DNA of 7,010 nt from Microbacteriaceae bacterium (lineage in GTDB: Bacteria > Actinomycetota > Actinomycetes > Actinomycetales > Microbacteriaceae): NCBI GenBank assembly GCA_003454135.1, contig DMKW01000134.1:1800-8809 (forward strand). The letters are read 5' to 3'. Of this stretch, positions 5,714 to 7,010 are shown in pieces. How positions within the stretch are numbered: position 1 is the first letter of the stretch; every line of letters begins with the position of its first letter. The translations under genes were made by a program, and so were the position numbers. Below the pieces are notes generated by a model that was given only the letters and a program-made list of their open reading frames with translations, did not search any database and was not told the DNA's origin.

Positions 5714-5734
5714 TGCTCATCCACCCCTCCTTGA
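5594..5734 (+). CDS. Candidate 46-aa small ORF after the copA terminator
   Basis: This is a weak candidate. The frame beginning MVADRGEWRTKSARKRQQRD has a strong ribosome-site-like GGGAGGAG 9 bases before its ATG. The product would be a very basic 46-residue peptide. It sits beyond the copA terminator with no promoter in front, overlaps another candidate on the opposite strand, and lacks a recognisable domain. It could be translated from read-through copA transcripts, or it could be chance. Confidence 0.15.
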   Translation: MVADRGEWRTKSARKRQQRDDRTAKVTVSARSGGRRLSAHCSSTPP

Positions 5735-5762
5735 CCGATACCCCTCTAGGGTACAGAGTCAA
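5731..5762. promoter_or_regulatory. Second copper operator within bidirectional promoter-like sequence
   Basis: TACCCCTCTAGGGTA (5739-5753) fits the same TACCC-N5-GGGTA form as the copZ operator. On the minus strand it fills the spacer between TTGACT (5762-5757) and TATCGG (5740-5735), 16 bases apart, with an AGGAGG just beyond. On the + strand TTGACC (5731-5736) precedes the box with only a poor -10 (CAGAGT at 17 bases or TACAGA at 15). A second copper-regulated transcription unit is likely. Its direction and product are uncertain, and the minus orientation is slightly better. Confidence 0.6.
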
Positions 5763-5897
5763 GCCGACGGCGGCTCCGAGTTCGCCGTGACAGGGGAATG
5801 CGCAGAGCGCCGCAAATTCGAGGGCCCCGCCGGGTGCCGAAGCGGTGGGCGAAAGGCTCGATCAGCGCGGAGCCGCGAGCCGTTGCGGGCCCCGTGG

Positions 5898-5924
5898 TAC
5901 GGTGCTGTTAACCTACGGAGCATT
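5898..5924 (+). promoter_or_regulatory. Probable -10 element and ribosome site of the Cys-repeat gene
   Basis: TACGGT (5898-5903) fits TAnnnT and would start transcription near 5910. CGGAG (5916-5920) lies about 8 bases before the ATG at 5929. No convincing -35 is seen at 17 bases, so the promoter assignment is tentative. Confidence 0.4.
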
Positions 5925-5928
5925 TAAC

Positions 5929-6666
5929 ATGCAAAATGGCACCGCGTCACTCTGGAAACGATCTGCTTTTGTCTTCGGACTCTTCGTCGCGGTCGCCGTG
6001 CTCATCGGTGTTCATCCGTTGACGACGTACGCGGCTCCGGCCTCTCCCGCGGTCAACCAGTGCAACGGCACCGACAACGTCGGCGGCCAGGCGGTCGTCT
6101 GCGATGTCACCATCACGAACAACCTCAACCTGGCAACCGGTGCCGTCAGCTCCACGGTGACCACTAACGATTGTCACGGCGCGGCCGGCGCGCCGCCCGT
6201 GATCACGTGCATCCCGCTCACCCAGAGCTTTCCGACTCTCACGACTTCAGTGACCCAGTGCGACGGCTCAGGGCTGGGCGGCGGCGCCAACGTGATCTGC
6301 AGCGTGACCATTCTCAACATCATCACCGGAACGATCACGCCGACGGCCGCCACGGTGGACCAGTGCGTCGGATCGGGTACCGGTGGAGGAGGTGGCTCGA
6401 CGATGATCTGTGACCCATTCCCGGCGAGCACGACGAATGCCACGGTCACCCAGTGCAACGGCTCGGGTAACGGCGGAGGTGGCACGATTCGCGTCCAGTG
6501 CACCGTCGGACCGTCGACCATCACCTCGGCGCTCCCGGTGACCGTCGACCAGTGCAACGGGTCGGGCAACGGCGGCGGGGCCACCGTCACCTGCACGGTG
6601 TCGATCAGGAACACGATTCTCGCGTCGACGACCCCGGTAACCCGACTGCCAGTCGTCTCGGGTTAG
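5929..6666 (+). CDS. Secreted cysteine-pair repeat protein, function unknown
   Basis: A 245-residue exported protein. Its signal peptide has a Lys-Arg N-region (residues 10-11), a hydrophobic core at about 13-28 and a likely cut after TYA or YAAPA near residue 37-40. The mature chain is six imperfect repeats of about 30-35 residues, each opening with V-x-Q-C-N-G-S-G-x-G-G-G and closing with V-x-C-x-V, so it contains exactly 12 cysteines in six pairs. Units 1, 3 and 6 end in a VTITN-like strand. Units 2, 4 and 5 have variant ends, so the order is A-B-A-B-B-A. Related repeat proteins occur in actinobacteria, as far as I recall, without assigned function. Regular Cys spacing after export suggests one disulfide per repeat, giving a rod-like surface protein; metal binding is a less likely alternative. 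The start is set by the ribosome site and signal peptide; in-frame sequence upstream is not coding. Confidence 0.88.
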   Translation: MQNGTASLWKRSAFVFGLFVAVAVLIGVHPLTTYAAPASPAVNQCNGTDNVGGQAVVCDVTITNNLNLATGAVSSTVTTNDCHGAAGAPPVITCIPLTQSFPTLTTSVTQCDGSGLGGGANVICSVTILNIITGTITPTAATVDQCVGSGTGGGGGSTMICDPFPASTTNATVTQCNGSGNGGGGTIRVQCTVGPSTITSALPVTVDQCNGSGNGGGATVTCTVSIRNTILASTTPVTRLPVVSG

Positions 6667-6746
6667 CAGCCAACAATCGACCGGGTGCGGTGCGCGAGCC
6701 GAATGATCGGTTGGATTCCGGCAGTCGGTCGCTGACGGGGTTAGTC

Positions 6747-7010
6747 ATGTCTAGATTGCGTCGCTGGATTCTCATCGCGGGTGCCATGGCCTCTCTGGCA
6801 GCCGTGGGAATCGTCGTCGCGGTCAGCGCACGCACCCAGCCGTCGGCGTCGAGCTCGGCGCACCCATCGGCTCGCCCGTCGATGACAGCACCCAGCACAC
6901 CCGCGCCGGGCCCGACATACACGCCGCCGGACGCGGCGGCGCTCGCCGCTCTGCCCGACGCGAACTTCGACGCGGTCATCCCCGGGCTTCTCGACGCCGC
7001 GGCGGCGGCA
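6747..7010 (+). CDS. N-terminus of an exported or membrane-anchored protein (cut by window end)
   Basis: The first 88 codons are open to the end of the window. The N-terminus MSRLRRW is basic and is followed by one hydrophobic segment (residues about 8-27, ILIAGAMASLAAVGIVVAV) with no lipobox Cys and no clear signal-peptidase site. It is therefore a signal anchor or an uncleaved signal. Residues about 28-65 are a Ser/Ala/Pro/Thr-rich linker like those that carry wall-facing domains across the cell wall. A folded domain seems to begin at AALAALPDANFDAVIPGLL. This layout is common for L,D-transpeptidases and other actinobacterial wall enzymes, but no catalytic motif is inside the window, so the function stays open. 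A GGGG run lies 7 bases before the ATG. The gene begins 80 bases after the Cys-repeat gene on the same strand and may be cotranscribed with it. Confidence 0.75.
   Translation, partial: MSRLRRWILIAGAMASLAAVGIVVAVSARTQPSASSSAHPSARPSMTAPSTPAPGPTYTPPDAAALAALPDANFDAVIPGLLDAAAAA

Larger units (their letters stand above)
5566..5928. other. 360-bp intergenic region with copper box and tiny ORFs
   Basis: No gene of normal size is visible. The region holds a second copper box with promoter-like hexamers (5731-5762), two overlapping candidate small ORFs on opposite strands (5573-5734) and a GTCCGC/GCGGAC dyad (5588-5605). It also holds a perfect 14-base direct repeat, CGAAGCGGTGGGCG, at 5684-5697 and 5838-5851 on either side of the box, and the promoter and ribosome site of the gene at 5929. 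Confidence 0.6.

Noticed and set aside
4442..5734. 430-residue + strand frame overlapping copA
   Set aside because: Out-of-phase shadow of copA, Arg/Gly-rich. Only its last 46 codons, beyond copA, were considered, as a weak small-ORF candidate.
6049..6620. CRISPR-like or tandem DNA repeat array
   Set aside because: The periodic similarity is at the protein level only (Cys-pair repeats), with diverged DNA and uneven unit lengths. There are no spacers and no perfect repeats.

Overview
The window is high-GC DNA with strongly G/C-biased third codon positions and actinobacterial-style signals: a probable leaderless promoter, TAnnnT -10 elements and TACCC-N5-GGGTA copper boxes. The CopZ/CopA sequences look most like those of Microbacteriaceae. 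That family-level placement is an inference from the sequence, not a search result.

Left part (1-1054): an insertion-sequence scrap heap. The 3' ends of three unrelated transposase genes (IS30 family, IS3 family orfB, IS110 family) lie head to tail on the + strand, each without its 5' part. They are followed by the 3' half of a tRNA-Thr(CGT) gene that has no recognisable 5' half. A tRNA 3' half without its partner is the usual mark of an integrase attachment site, so this is probably the right-hand edge of an integrated and decayed island that extends to the left of the window.

Middle part (1055-2812): a short array of TGTAAAG half-sites with exact 20-bp periodicity precedes a small, probably leaderless helix-turn-helix protein (1186-1530). 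A hairpin follows, and then a minus-strand gene for a small secreted protein of unknown function (2219-1734). Upstream of that gene lie about 600 bp with no gene I can support.

Copper part (2813-5760): a promoter with a CsoR/RicR-type operator drives copZ (a Cu(I) chaperone with an unusual Cys/His N-terminal tail) and copA (a P1B-1 Cu+ exporting ATPase). The two genes overlap by 4 bp, and a strong hairpin terminator follows. CopZ would pass Cu(I) to CopA for export, and the operator would release its repressor when copper is high. No csoR gene is in the window. A second, independent copper box lies 174 bp beyond the start of the copA terminator, in a 360-bp intergenic region. It sits inside possible promoters in both orientations, with only tiny ORFs next to it.

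Right part (5929-7010): a secreted protein built from six Cys-pair, glycine-rich repeats (12 Cys), then the start of a further membrane-anchored or exported protein cut by the window end. The second copper box upstream raises the untested possibility that the Cys-repeat protein or a small peptide belongs to the copper response.
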